Made by a program: the position numbers and the translations under genes. From Candidatus Izemoplasmatales bacterium (GTDB lineage Bacteria > Bacillota_I > Bacilli_A > Izemoplasmatales > Hujiaoplasmataceae): 64,000 bases of DNA. Shown here piece after piece: positions 23,583-32,130 of this stretch. The stretch lies in contig JAQVVR010000001.1 in NCBI GenBank assembly GCA_028698875.1, forward strand, positions 1-64,000. Reading direction: 5' to 3'. Position 1 is the stretch's first letter. Every line of letters starts with the position of its first letter. A model generated the notes under the pieces. The model saw only the letters and a list, made by a program, of their open reading frames with translations, was not told the origin of the DNA and ran no database searches.

Positions 23583-24107
23583 ATGACAATAAGAAGCATC
23601 ACGGTTTCCGCGATGCTTCTTGCCGTTTTAATTGCGCAGGAATACGCTTTTATGGCTTTACCTAATGTGCAATTAACAGTAGTGCTAATCATGGTTTATG
23701 CAGCTGTCTTACCATGGGCAACACTGTTGCCACTAATTGCCATATATGTACTTATTGACAACCTAATTATGGGCTCACTTAGTATAATGTATTTTTGGCC
23801 GATGTTAGCGGCTTGGATGTTTTTGGCGGTAATTTCAAAGTTGCTTATGCAAAAGGATTTATGGGTACAAGTGGGTTTTGCATCACTTTTTGGATTTGTC
23901 TATGGATGGTTTTTTTGCGTTGTATATGTCATTCTTTTTGGGTGGGCGACTTTAGTTCCTTATTTAATAAGTGACTTGCCATTTGAAATCATCATGGCAG
24001 TAAATAACTTTGTCACGGTGTTAGTTATATATTTACCTATTAGGAAACTACTTGAAAAATTAATTAATCCGAAAACTAACTCATCAGATAATTTATATGA
24101 ACAATGA
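23583..24107 (+). CDS. ECF transporter S component, probably for cobalamin
   Basis: A 174-residue very hydrophobic protein with about six membrane helices. ITVSAMLLAVLIAQEYAF at the N-terminus has the small-residue pattern of substrate-specific (S) components of ECF vitamin transporters. It shares the cobalamin riboswitch transcript with the DUF4430 lipoprotein, hence the substrate call (CblT/CbrT-like role). No EcfA or EcfT gene is in the window, so it would use a shared energising module. The start is uncertain: no clear ribosome site; upstream starts overlap the lipoprotein gene. Confidence 0.72.
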   Translation: MTIRSITVSAMLLAVLIAQEYAFMALPNVQLTVVLIMVYAAVLPWATLLPLIAIYVLIDNLIMGSLSIMYFWPMLAAWMFLAVISKLLMQKDLWVQVGFASLFGFVYGWFFCVVYVILFGWATLVPYLISDLPFEIIMAVNNFVTVLVIYLPIRKLLEKLINPKTNSSDNLYEQ

Positions 24108-24141
24108 GTAATGACAAATGATTACAAAAAACTAAGTATAT

Positions 24142-24175
24142 AAAAGCGATTCAGCCCCTGACTGAATCGCTTTTT
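24142..24175. terminator. Bidirectional terminator
   Basis: AAAAGCGATTCAG (24142-24154) pairs with CTGAATCGCTTTT (24162-24174), between the convergent S-component and clpB genes. Confidence 0.9.
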
Positions 24176-24177
24176 CT

Positions 24178-26298
24178 TTATTTGATAAAAATACGCAAAC
24201 CATCAGAAGCATAGTCTAAAATATAATTTTGATGTGGCAAAATAGTGCCATCAATAATAGCTTTTGCAATCGTTGTTTCTACATGGTGCTGAATAAATCG
24301 TTTAATCGGACGAGCACCATAATCAGGATCGAAAGCATTTTCGATTATCTGTTTTTTAACTCGATCAGTAAAATCGACATTAATGTTTTGGTTTTGTAAT
24401 CGTGAGCTTAACTCTAAAAGCATTTTGTCAACAATTTTTACCTGAGTTTCATAAGATAACGGATTGAAGATAATAATCTCATCAATCCGATTTATGAACT
24501 CGGGTTTAAATGATTTCTTAATTAGATCCATGACGATCTTATTTCCGGTTTCTGGATCTTTTATTAGGTATTCACTGCCCAGATTAGATGTCATAATAAT
24601 GATGGTGTTTTTAAAATCTACCGTCCGGCCTTGGTTATCTGTTAATCGTCCATCATCGAGAATTTGAAGCAAGATATTGAAGACCTCAGGATGAGCTTTT
24701 TCGATTTCATCAAACAAAATAATTGAGTATGGCTTTCGTCGGATGGCTTCAGTTAATTGACCACCCTCGTCATAACCTACATACCCTGGGGGAGCACCGA
24801 TTAGACGGGAAACAGAAAACGATTCCATATATTCACTCATATCAATTCTGACGATATGCGTTTCACTAGCAAATAATTGCTCCGCTAATGACTTGGCAAC
24901 TTCGGTTTTTCCGACTCCTGTGGGTCCTAAAAACATGAAAGAACCAATCGGACGATGTTCATCTTTGATGCCAGCTCGTTGACGAATGATAGCATCGGCA
25001 ATTAAGTTAATGGCATAATCTTGGCCAATTACCCGTTTTTTTAAAGCGTCAGCTAAATTCAAAAGTTTCTCTTTGTCCCCCTGCATTAATTTAGCAACAG
25101 GAATTTGAGTCCATTTACCAACGATATTGGCGATATCTTCCTCGCTGACGACTTCGCTGATTAACTTGTGATTAGAAGAATCAGACAACGTTTGAATCTC
25201 TTTTTCTAAAGTTGGAATTTTGCTGTATTGAAGTTCAGCAGCTTGCGAATAGTCGCCTTTATTCATGGCGTTTTGCATGTCCGTTCGTAATCGTTCTAAA
25301 TCGGACTTCAAAGCTTTAACATGTTCTAGTTGTTTTTTTTCTTGTTCCCATTGAGTTTTAAGTGCTTTTTCCTGATCCTGTAAAACAATTAGTTCTTGCT
25401 TGATTTTGCTTAAACGGTCTTTGCTTAAGGCGTCCGTTTCTTTGGCAAGGGCTCGTTTCTCAATTTCATGCTGCATGATTTTACGCATGATTTCATCTAG
25501 TTCAGATGGCATAGAATCAATTTCAACACGAATCGATGCACAGGCTTCATCAATGAGATCAATTGCCTTATCAGGCAGAAAACGATCAGTGATATAACGG
25601 TTTGAAAGAGTGGCTGCGGCAATAATGGCATTATCACTTATGTGAACACCATGATGTGCCTCAAAACGATCTTTAAGACCACGAATGATTGATATCGTAT
25701 CTTCAACACTGGGCTCATCAATCATGACCTTTTGAAACCTTCGTTCCAAAGCATTATCCTTTTCGATGTATTTACGATATTCGTTAAGGGTCGTTGCGCC
25801 AATACAGTGGAGTTCACCGCGGGCAAGCATTGGCTTAAGCATATTGGATGCATCCATAGCCCCATCAGTACGGCCAGCGCCAACAATCATATGAATTTCG
25901 TCAATGAAAAGCAGAATTCCACCGTCAGACGCTTTAATTTTAGTTAAAACCGCTTTTAACCGTTCTTCAAATTCACCGCGATACTTGGCTCCGGCAAGCA
26001 AACTTGCCAAGTCGAGTTCGTATAATATTTTATTTTGTAAACCTAACGGAACATCTTTGTCCACAATTCGTCTGGCTAATCCTTCAATAATGGCTGTTTT
26101 TCCGACACCAGGTTCACCAATTAAAACGGGATTGTTTTTTGTTTTCCGACTAAGAATTTTGATGATTCGTCTAATTTCGTCATCGCGACCAATGACGGGG
26201 TCAATTTTGCCACTTTGAACTTCGGTAATTATATTACGTCCAAATTTATTTAACACCTCAGGGTCATCGCGATAATTTTCCATTTCTTGTCCATTCAT
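24178..26298 (-). CDS. clpB: ClpB disaggregase lacking the N-terminal domain
   Basis: A 706-residue HSP100 ATPase. Walker A of the first AAA+ domain (GEPGVGKT) is at 61-68 and Walker B at 129-134; a coiled-coil M domain spans about 270-395; the second AAA+ domain has GPTGVGKT at 458-465 and ILFDEIE near 526. The M domain and lack of a ClpP loop make it ClpB rather than ClpC/A. Usual ClpB is about 860 residues; the first 140-150 (Clp_N) are absent, and the promoter with CIRCE lies right upstream, so this is native and not a sequence break. With DnaK it rescues aggregated proteins. Confidence 0.93.
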   Translation of the reverse strand: MNGQEMENYRDDPEVLNKFGRNIITEVQSGKIDPVIGRDDEIRRIIKILSRKTKNNPVLIGEPGVGKTAIIEGLARRIVDKDVPLGLQNKILYELDLASLLAGAKYRGEFEERLKAVLTKIKASDGGILLFIDEIHMIVGAGRTDGAMDASNMLKPMLARGELHCIGATTLNEYRKYIEKDNALERRFQKVMIDEPSVEDTISIIRGLKDRFEAHHGVHISDNAIIAAATLSNRYITDRFLPDKAIDLIDEACASIRVEIDSMPSELDEIMRKIMQHEIEKRALAKETDALSKDRLSKIKQELIVLQDQEKALKTQWEQEKKQLEHVKALKSDLERLRTDMQNAMNKGDYSQAAELQYSKIPTLEKEIQTLSDSSNHKLISEVVSEEDIANIVGKWTQIPVAKLMQGDKEKLLNLADALKKRVIGQDYAINLIADAIIRQRAGIKDEHRPIGSFMFLGPTGVGKTEVAKSLAEQLFASETHIVRIDMSEYMESFSVSRLIGAPPGYVGYDEGGQLTEAIRRKPYSIILFDEIEKAHPEVFNILLQILDDGRLTDNQGRTVDFKNTIIIMTSNLGSEYLIKDPETGNKIVMDLIKKSFKPEFINRIDEIIIFNPLSYETQVKIVDKMLLELSSRLQNQNINVDFTDRVKKQIIENAFDPDYGARPIKRFIQHHVETTIAKAIIDGTILPHQNYILDYASDGLRIFIK

Positions 26299-26336
26299 AT
26301 TGTCACCTCCACGGCGTGTTTATAACACATATATTT

Positions 26337-26365
26337 ATTATACGCTTAATTGTTAGCACTGTCAA
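26337..26365 (-). promoter_or_regulatory. Consensus promoter of clpB
   Basis: Minus strand: TTGACA (26360-26365), 17 bases, TATAAT (26337-26342). The -35 lies inside the CIRCE element. Confidence 0.9.
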
Positions 26366-26379
26366 TAGTAGAGTGCTAA
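26353..26379 (-). promoter_or_regulatory. CIRCE operator (HrcA site) of clpB
   Basis: Plus strand: TTAGCACTG, nine bases, GAGTGCTAA. The consensus is TTAGCACTC-N9-GAGTGCTAA, so only one base differs. It covers the -35 of clpB, so HrcA should repress until heat shock. Confidence 0.93.
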
Positions 26380-26415
26380 TCATTTACATATTCAGTGATA
26401 TTTAGGGAAGAATCA

Positions 26416-26444
26416 TTGACTTATAGAATGGTATTTGTTATAAT
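26416..26444 (+). promoter_or_regulatory. Promoter of lpdA
   Basis: TTGACT at 26416-26421, 17 bases, TATAAT at 26439-26444. Transcription should begin near 26451, leaving a leader of about 75 bases. Confidence 0.8.
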
Positions 26445-26465
26445 TCAAATCATGATAATCTAACA

Positions 26466-26507
26466 AAAAAAGTTGCAGACTGCACATTTTGCAGCTGCGA
26501 CTTTTTT
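26466..26507 (+). terminator. Terminator-like hairpin in the lpdA leader
   Basis: An arm starting AAAAAGTTGCAG (26466) pairs with CTGCGACTTTTTT (26495-26507), with one bulge and one wobble, and ends in a T run. It lies between the promoter and the lpdA ribosome site and ends no upstream plus-strand gene, so it may be an attenuator or end a tiny RNA. Confidence 0.55.
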
Positions 26508-26524
26508 GTAGAAAAGGTGACAAT

Positions 26525-27931
26525 ATGAGCGATACTATAACGAAGGATTTAGTGATTATTGGATCGGGGCCTGGAGGCTATGTTGGAGCTATTTATGCTG
26601 CTCGCAAAGGCCTTAAAGTATCACTAATAGAAAAACGTTGGCTGGGTGGGACATGCCTAAATGCTGGGTGTATTCCAACCAAAGCCTTGATTAAAGCTGT
26701 GGAAGTATATGATGAAGCAAAGAACAGTTCCAAGTTTGGAATTGATATTGAAGGCGTGACTGCAAATTGGCCTAATATTCAAAACCAAAAAATCAAAGTA
26801 ACTGATTCTCTTCGGCAAGGGATCGATATGTTGTTAGCTAAAAACGGAGTTGACTTGATTAGAGGAGAAGGATCATTTGCAAAAAATGGTACCATCCTAG
26901 TATCATCCGTTGAAGGCAACAAAACCCTCATTAGCAAACACATTATTATAGCTACCGGAGCTAAAACAAAACATTTACGCATTCCCGGAATTGATTTGCC
27001 GGTGGTGATTGATTCCGAACAGATATTATCATTAAAGTCAATGCCTACATCACTTACTATTATTGGTGGTGGAGTTATTGGTATGGAGTTTGCTTTTATT
27101 TTTGGACGGTTAGGAGTAAAAGTAACGGTGATCGAGTTTTTACCGCAAATTCTCCCCATGGTTGATCTTGATATCGTTCAAAGATTAACTCGCTATGCTA
27201 AAATGGCAAATATCACCGTTATTACTAATGCAGCCGTCCTTTCCATAATGCAAAATGATAATGGCATGGCTATTGTAAAGTATCGGCAAAACGATGCAGA
27301 AAAGTCAGTAGAATCAGAAGTGGTTTTAGAGGCCGTTGGCCGAATTCCTGAACTAAATAATCTTGGGTTAGAGAATATAAATATTACTCTTGCTAAAAAC
27401 GGCGGCATTCAAGTTGATTCGCAAATGCGGACGAATGTTGAAAACATATATGCGATTGGTGATTGTACAAATTTAGTACAATTGGCACATGTTGCAAGTC
27501 ACCAGGCATTTGTTGCTGTCGATAATATTCTTGGCATTCCAACAAAAATGGATTATAATTTTATTCCATCGGTTATTTTTACAAGCCCAGAAATTGCGAC
27601 GGTAGGCAAATCGGAGAAAAATCTGCAAGACGCTGGCATTTCATATCAAGTTTCCAAGATTCCATATGGATCAAATGGAAAAGCATTAATTTTAAACCAG
27701 CCAATCGGTTTTGTTAAACTTTTACGAGAAACTGAGTCTAAAAAACTAGTTGGCGCTTCAGCGTTTGGTGTTGAAGCCAACGCCTTAATTGCAACCTTGA
27801 CGGTGGCTTTGAATAATAACCTTTCCGTTTCTGATATTAAAAAAACTATCTTTGCTCATCCAACATTATCAGAGATAATTCATGATTCTGCGTTAGCACT
27901 TGATAATGAGGCAATTCATTTTTTTGAGTAA
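26525..27931 (+). CDS. lpdA: Dihydrolipoyl dehydrogenase
   Basis: A 468-residue FAD/NAD disulfide oxidoreductase. IGSGPGGYVGAIYAARKG is the FAD loop, GGTCLNAGCIPTK the redox-active Cys pair, IGGGVIGMEFAFIF the NAD loop, IYAIGDC the second FAD contact, and FAHPTLSEIIHD near the C-terminus carries the catalytic His. AAAAGGTGAC precedes ATG 26525; the longer start at 26489 lies in the leader hairpin. It re-oxidises lipoyl groups of 2-oxoacid dehydrogenases or the glycine system, but none of these partners is in the window. Confidence 0.93.
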   Translation: MSDTITKDLVIIGSGPGGYVGAIYAARKGLKVSLIEKRWLGGTCLNAGCIPTKALIKAVEVYDEAKNSSKFGIDIEGVTANWPNIQNQKIKVTDSLRQGIDMLLAKNGVDLIRGEGSFAKNGTILVSSVEGNKTLISKHIIIATGAKTKHLRIPGIDLPVVIDSEQILSLKSMPTSLTIIGGGVIGMEFAFIFGRLGVKVTVIEFLPQILPMVDLDIVQRLTRYAKMANITVITNAAVLSIMQNDNGMAIVKYRQNDAEKSVESEVVLEAVGRIPELNNLGLENINITLAKNGGIQVDSQMRTNVENIYAIGDCTNLVQLAHVASHQAFVAVDNILGIPTKMDYNFIPSVIFTSPEIATVGKSEKNLQDAGISYQVSKIPYGSNGKALILNQPIGFVKLLRETESKKLVGASAFGVEANALIATLTVALNNNLSVSDIKKTIFAHPTLSEIIHDSALALDNEAIHFFE

Positions 27932-27972
27932 TGTAGTTAATATTTGATACATTATCATTAAGGAATTAAATC

Positions 27973-28725
27973 ATGACTAAGCAAATAAATCCAGAAATAT
28001 TTAATGATATGATTAACCACTCAGAAAACATTGTTTTTTTTGGTGGTGCCGGAGTTTCAACCGAATCGGGAATTCCAGATTTTCGCAGTCAAGATGGCAT
28101 CTATAATTCGTCACATTCATATCCACCCGAAATGATATTGTCGCATTCCTTTTTTGTGTCAAGGACTGATGAATTTTATCGCTTTTATAAAGAAAAAATG
28201 ATATATCTTAATTCTTTGCCGAATGCTTGCCACCGGCTTTTGTCAATATGGGAAGCAACTGGAAAACTAAAAGGAATTATTACTCAAAATATTGACAATC
28301 TACATCAAATGGCAGGATCATTTAATGTTATTGAATTACATGGGTCTATATACCGTAATCATTGTCAGAAATGTGGGAAGTTTTATGATGTTGCCGCAGT
28401 ATTGTATACAACAGGCATTCCAAAATGCGATTGTGGTGGCATAATTAAACCAGATGTAGTGCTATATGAAGAAACATTGGACAATGATAAAATCAAATCC
28501 GCAATCAAATTGATTGAGCAAGCAGATATCCTTATAATTGGTGGCACTTCATTAAGCGTTTACCCTGCTGCTCAATTGGTTAATTATTATCGTGGTGATA
28601 AAATGATTTTAGTTAATAAAAACAAAAGTTCTTTTGATCGAAATGCTGATTTCGTTTTTTATGGTCCCATTGCCGATTTTTTTGCAAAAACCGCACAAAT
28701 AGGCCAAATTAATCATGATTCATAA
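27973..28725 (+). CDS. cobB: SIR2-family NAD-dependent protein deacylase
   Basis: A 250-residue sirtuin. FFGGAGVSTESGIPDFRS is the NAD-binding start, TQNIDNLH the second NAD motif, His123 in ELHGS is the catalytic base, Cys131, 134, 152 and 154 bind zinc (the last pair as CxC), and GGTSLSVYPA ends the Rossmann part. It removes acetyl or other acyl groups from lysines using NAD+. It lies 41 bases behind lpdA without a terminator between, so the two may be co-transcribed. Acyl-CoA made by the ptb-buk pathway could be a source of such modifications; that is inference. Confidence 0.92.
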   Translation: MTKQINPEIFNDMINHSENIVFFGGAGVSTESGIPDFRSQDGIYNSSHSYPPEMILSHSFFVSRTDEFYRFYKEKMIYLNSLPNACHRLLSIWEATGKLKGIITQNIDNLHQMAGSFNVIELHGSIYRNHCQKCGKFYDVAAVLYTTGIPKCDCGGIIKPDVVLYEETLDNDKIKSAIKLIEQADILIIGGTSLSVYPAAQLVNYYRGDKMILVNKNKSSFDRNADFVFYGPIADFFAKTAQIGQINHDS

Positions 28726-28759
28726 TCATAATAAAAATAGGTAATTAGCCTTAGCAAAA

Positions 28760-28788
28760 TTGACAAACATTTAATTATCGCATATAAT
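28760..28788 (+). promoter_or_regulatory. Consensus promoter of the desulfurase unit
   Basis: TTGACA at 28760-28765, exactly 17 bases, TATAAT at 28783-28788. Confidence 0.92.
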
Positions 28789-28821
28789 TACATTCAACAA
28801 ATTGATTGAGGAGGCACTACC

Positions 28822-29928
28822 ATGATCTATCTTGATTATTCGGCTACTACGCCTGTTAATCGACGCGTTTTGGATTATTTTTGTACGGTTAGCGAACAAT
28901 GCTATGGCAATGCTAACTCGACTCATCAAATGGGGAAAATTGCCAAAGAAAAAATTGATTTGGCATCAAAAGCAATTCTTAAGATGTTTGACACCGATAA
29001 TCATGAAGTAATCTATACAAGCGGTGCAAGCGAAGCCAATAATCTTGCAATTAAAGGTGTAGCATTTCGAAAACAGCATCTGGGCAAGCACATCATCACC
29101 AGTGTTTTTGAACATCCTTCTGTCACTACCTGTATGGGATATTTGCAGAATCAAGGTTATGATATTGAATTTGCACCGACAAACAATATGGGTGTTGTTG
29201 ATGTAGAAGCATTAAGAAATATGATAAGATCTGATACGATTTTGGTTTCGATTGCGGGAGTAAATAGCGAGATTGGAATAATACAACCCATCAATGAAAT
29301 CGGATTAATGATGAAAATGTTTCCCTTTGCTACCTTTCATTCGGATTTAACCCAAGCAGTAGGAAAAATTCCGATAACTATTACGAATATAGATTTAGTG
29401 ACTTTTTCTGCCCATAAATTTTATGGTTTAAAAGGCATCGGAGCTTTACTAAGAAAAACCACAACCATTTTGGAACCACAAATACATGGAGGCAAATCAA
29501 CAACGGAAAGCCGAAGCGGAACTCCAGCGGTTTCGCTTATTTGCTCTATGGAAAAAGCTTTGGATTTAGCTGTTTGTCGACTAGATAGTCAATACCGAAT
29601 TGTTTTTGGTTTGAAGAAACTTTTATTAGCAAAATTAGCACTTATTCCCAATGTGGTTGTCAACAGCAATGATGCTTGCTTGCCTCATATTGTTAATTTG
29701 AGTGTATTATCAAAAGATGCACATACAATGGTGGACATTCTTGATCGCCAGGGAATCATGGTTTCAATGCAAACTGCTTGTTACACTGGTTCCCAACGAT
29801 CAGAATCAGTATATCGTTTAACAAACAATGAACAAAGGGCGCAAACCAGTTTTCGGATTAGTATTTCCTATTTAACAACACTGTTAGAAATTGATGCCTT
29901 AATTGATGTTATCGAAATGGCGGCATAA
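28822..29928 (+). CDS. nifS: NifS/IscS-like cysteine desulfurase
   Basis: A 368-residue PLP enzyme taking sulfur from cysteine. YLDYSATTP at 3-11, FEHPSV with His98, and SAHKFYG with PLP-Lys199 are standard; the mobile active Cys is Cys320 in MQTACYTGS, a less common loop than the SGSAC type. GAGGAGG precedes ATG 28822. It leads an operon with a small thioredoxin-like protein and a CcdA-like membrane protein, so sulfur transfer may be joined to thiol redox control. An Fe-S scaffold (IscU/SufU) is not seen here. Confidence 0.9.
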   Translation: MIYLDYSATTPVNRRVLDYFCTVSEQCYGNANSTHQMGKIAKEKIDLASKAILKMFDTDNHEVIYTSGASEANNLAIKGVAFRKQHLGKHIITSVFEHPSVTTCMGYLQNQGYDIEFAPTNNMGVVDVEALRNMIRSDTILVSIAGVNSEIGIIQPINEIGLMMKMFPFATFHSDLTQAVGKIPITITNIDLVTFSAHKFYGLKGIGALLRKTTTILEPQIHGGKSTTESRSGTPAVSLICSMEKALDLAVCRLDSQYRIVFGLKKLLLAKLALIPNVVVNSNDACLPHIVNLSVLSKDAHTMVDILDRQGIMVSMQTACYTGSQRSESVYRLTNNEQRAQTSFRISISYLTTLLEIDALIDVIEMAA

Positions 29929-29929
29929 C

Positions 29930-30193
29930 ATGAAAATCATTCGTTTTTCCGCCCTTTGGTGTATGAGTTGTATTCTCATGAAGTCTCGTTGGCTTCAAGT
30001 GTTGAAAACCCACCCAAATCTTGAAGTTATCGATTATGATTTTGATGAGCATTCAAAGGAAGTAATTAAATATCAAGTTGGGAATATATTACCAGTTGTA
30101 ATTTTTGTACAAAATGATATTGAAGTTACGCGAATAATTGGCGAGAAGAGTCTCAAGGAATTAAATAAAATTCTTGAGACGATGGGTTTATGA
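29930..30193 (+). CDS. Small thioredoxin-like protein
   Basis: An 87-residue protein starting at ATG 29930, one base after the desulfurase stop. FSALWCMSC gives Cys11 and Cys14, a WCxxC redox site, and ILPVVIFVQND contains the cis-Pro strand of the thioredoxin fold. No signal peptide, so it is cytosolic. Its TGA overlaps the next ATG (ATGA). It is a good candidate electron donor for the CcdA-like membrane protein that follows. Confidence 0.82.
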   Translation: MKIIRFSALWCMSCILMKSRWLQVLKTHPNLEVIDYDFDEHSKEVIKYQVGNILPVVIFVQNDIEVTRIIGEKSLKELNKILETMGL

Positions 30194-31419
30194 GTATGGC
30201 CAAAAAAATCTATGTCGTTCTTGTTTTGTTATTTTTTTCTTTGCCTTTATTAGTCTTTGATGTTCATGCCAACACACCTATTGTGATTCATTTTTTCTAT
30301 CTAGAATCCTGTCCCAATTGTCACATTGAAGAATTATACCTAACTGAACTACAATCACAAAACAACAATGTTACTATAGTAAGGTATGAGGTATCTGATC
30401 CTCAAAATCAAATTTTATATGATCAAGTATATACTTGTTTCAATGACGCAGAGACGATTGATTATAATCTTCGATATGGAACACCCTTTACGGTTATTGG
30501 TGGTTACGCTTTTTCGGGATTTAATGATCAGAGTAAGAACAATATTGAAAAAATGATATCGCATTATACAACTCAACAGTATGTTGACATTGTGTCCAAA
30601 ATCATAAATGAGGAAACGATTGAAGACAGTGATTTTGATTCGATTGACTTACAAACCGGAGATATTGTCACATTGCCGATTATTGGCGATATATCAATCG
30701 AAAGTGTTTCTTTGGGACTGGCTGCCATTTTATTAGGCTTTGTTGATGGCTTTAACCCCTGCGCCATGTGGATATTGGTATTTTTAATAACTATGCTTGC
30801 TAACCAACGAGATCGAAAACGCATGTGGATTTTAGGGTCGACATTTTTATTTACTTCAGCACTAGTATATTTTTTGGCCATGACGGTTTGGATGCAAGTA
30901 GCTATTACGTTTACAGAAATTGTTTGGATTCGAATTGCAATTGGGGTTGTTGCTTTCATCTTTGGGGTATATAATTTAAGTAAATTTGTTAAAACCGTTA
31001 AAACCCCAGAAATCGGTTGTGAAGTCGTTGACGAAAACAAACGCCGAAAGATTATCGACAAAATCAAAATCATAATTTCAGAGAAACATTTGGTTTCTGC
31101 TTTGATCGGAATCATCTTATTGGCAATATCTGTAAATTTAATTGAGCTTGCTTGTTCAGCTGGATTGCCATTATTATTTTCTCAAATTGTTGCCTTTAAT
31201 CATGTGGCACCAACCACTTCAATCATGCTTACCTTGTTATACGTTTTCTTTTTTATAATCGATGATTTAGTAATCTTTTCAATTGCCATGATAACATTAA
31301 AAGTAACAGGAATAACCAATAAATATACACGATTCTCGCATCTGGTTGGTGGTCTCATCATGATTATCATTGGTTTTTTACTGATTTTTTTTCCAAGCAT
31401 TATTATGTTAAATTTTTAA
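30190..31419 (+). CDS. CcdA/DsbD-like membrane thiol reductase with exported thioredoxin-like domain
   Basis: A 409-residue fusion. Residues 1-28 are a signal peptide; an exported thioredoxin-like domain follows with CPNC at 41-44. From about 170 there are six membrane helices: GFVDGFNPCAMW with Cys191 and ELACSAGLP with Cys322 are the paired intramembrane Cys of CcdA/DsbD-type electron carriers. It should move reducing power from cytosolic thioredoxin across the membrane to its own outer CxxC domain. The order is inverted relative to DsbD, whose thioredoxin domain is C-terminal. Confidence 0.8.
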   Translation: MSMAKKIYVVLVLLFFSLPLLVFDVHANTPIVIHFFYLESCPNCHIEELYLTELQSQNNNVTIVRYEVSDPQNQILYDQVYTCFNDAETIDYNLRYGTPFTVIGGYAFSGFNDQSKNNIEKMISHYTTQQYVDIVSKIINEETIEDSDFDSIDLQTGDIVTLPIIGDISIESVSLGLAAILLGFVDGFNPCAMWILVFLITMLANQRDRKRMWILGSTFLFTSALVYFLAMTVWMQVAITFTEIVWIRIAIGVVAFIFGVYNLSKFVKTVKTPEIGCEVVDENKRRKIIDKIKIIISEKHLVSALIGIILLAISVNLIELACSAGLPLLFSQIVAFNHVAPTTSIMLTLLYVFFFIIDDLVIFSIAMITLKVTGITNKYTRFSHLVGGLIMIIIGFLLIFFPSIIMLNF

Positions 31420-31443
31420 GGTCTTTCCAAAGACCTTTTTTTA
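31418..31443 (+). terminator. Terminator of the desulfurase unit
   Basis: AAGGTCTTT (31418-31426) and AAAGACCTT (31429-31437), then T residues. It overlaps the stop codon. Confidence 0.8.
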
Positions 31444-31464
31444 ATCTAAAAAATATTTAAAATA

Positions 31465-31491
31465 ATAGCACTCAACGCTTGACAGTGCTAA
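31465..31491 (+). promoter_or_regulatory. CIRCE operator 1 of hsp20
   Basis: ATAGCACTC, nine bases, CAGTGCTAA: two bases differ from consensus. It covers the -35. Confidence 0.88.
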
Positions 31492-31506
31492 CAATCGTGA
31501 TATAAT
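31479..31506 (+). promoter_or_regulatory. Promoter of hsp20
   Basis: TTGACA at 31479-31484, 16 bases, TATAAT at 31501-31506. Confidence 0.88.
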
Positions 31507-31510
31507 ATAA

Positions 31511-31537
31511 TTAGCACTCGAGATAGCTGAGTGACAA
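31511..31537 (+). promoter_or_regulatory. CIRCE-like operator 2 of hsp20
   Basis: TTAGCACTC, nine bases, GAGTGACAA. The left arm is perfect and the right arm has two mismatches. It lies at the transcription start, five bases after the -10. Confidence 0.8.
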
Positions 31538-31559
31538 AAAAAATATAGGAGGATTTACT

Positions 31560-31982
31560 ATGAATAATTTAATTAGACGCAACAAAACGGATTTAGATTA
31601 CTTTGATGATATTTTTGCAGGTTTTTTACCGCAATCGTTTCATCAGGTTAATAACCTTTACATGAAAACGGATATCAAGGAATTAGACAAGGTCTATGAA
31701 CTGGAAATCGATGTACCTGGATTTGAAAAAGACGAAATAAAGATTAGTCTTGAAAATGGATATTTAACAGTTGAAGCAAAACATGAAACTACGACAGAAA
31801 ACAAAGAAGAAAGATATTTACATCGTGAACGACTCGTTGGTCAGGTGGCAAGAACATTTTATGTTGGCGAAGACATTAGCGAAGCCGATATCAAGGCCGG
31901 GTACAACAAAGGAATATTAACATTGTCCATTCCTAAACAGGGAACATTAGTAAAAGATAAAAAGTACATTTCTATTGAATAA
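31560..31982 (+). CDS. Small heat-shock protein (Hsp20/alpha-crystallin)
   Basis: A 140-residue ATP-independent holdase. The alpha-crystallin domain runs from about 38 to 130: ELEIDVPGFEKDEIKISLEN, LTVEAKHE, and the typical AGYNKGILTLSIPK near the end. AGGAGG precedes ATG 31560. Two CIRCE elements around its promoter point to HrcA control together with clpB. Monocistronic, with a terminator directly behind. Confidence 0.95.
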   Translation: MNNLIRRNKTDLDYFDDIFAGFLPQSFHQVNNLYMKTDIKELDKVYELEIDVPGFEKDEIKISLENGYLTVEAKHETTTENKEERYLHRERLVGQVARTFYVGEDISEADIKAGYNKGILTLSIPKQGTLVKDKKYISIE

Positions 31983-31994
31983 GTATTAAACATC

Positions 31995-32027
31995 AAAAAA
32001 AGCTTCCAACTTAAAGGGAGCTTTTTT
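31995..32027 (+). terminator. Terminator of hsp20
   Basis: AAAAAAGCTTCC arm pairs with GGGAGCTTTTTT (one wobble), T tail. Confidence 0.85.
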
Positions 32028-32130
32028 GATAATATATTACAGAAATTACGTATGAATCGTTCATTATTTTTGTATTTGGTGTTTGTTCGTATGTTATAAT
32101 AAAAACAGATGTATGAAAGGAGGAGTTTGA

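Noticed and set aside
26466-26507. Hairpin as the terminator of clpB or another upstream gene
   Set aside because: clpB is transcribed away from it on the other strand and no plus-strand gene ends there.
30573-31115. 180-codon frame on the minus strand
   Set aside because: Antisense to the CcdA-like membrane protein; its content mirrors the hydrophobic helices of the real gene.
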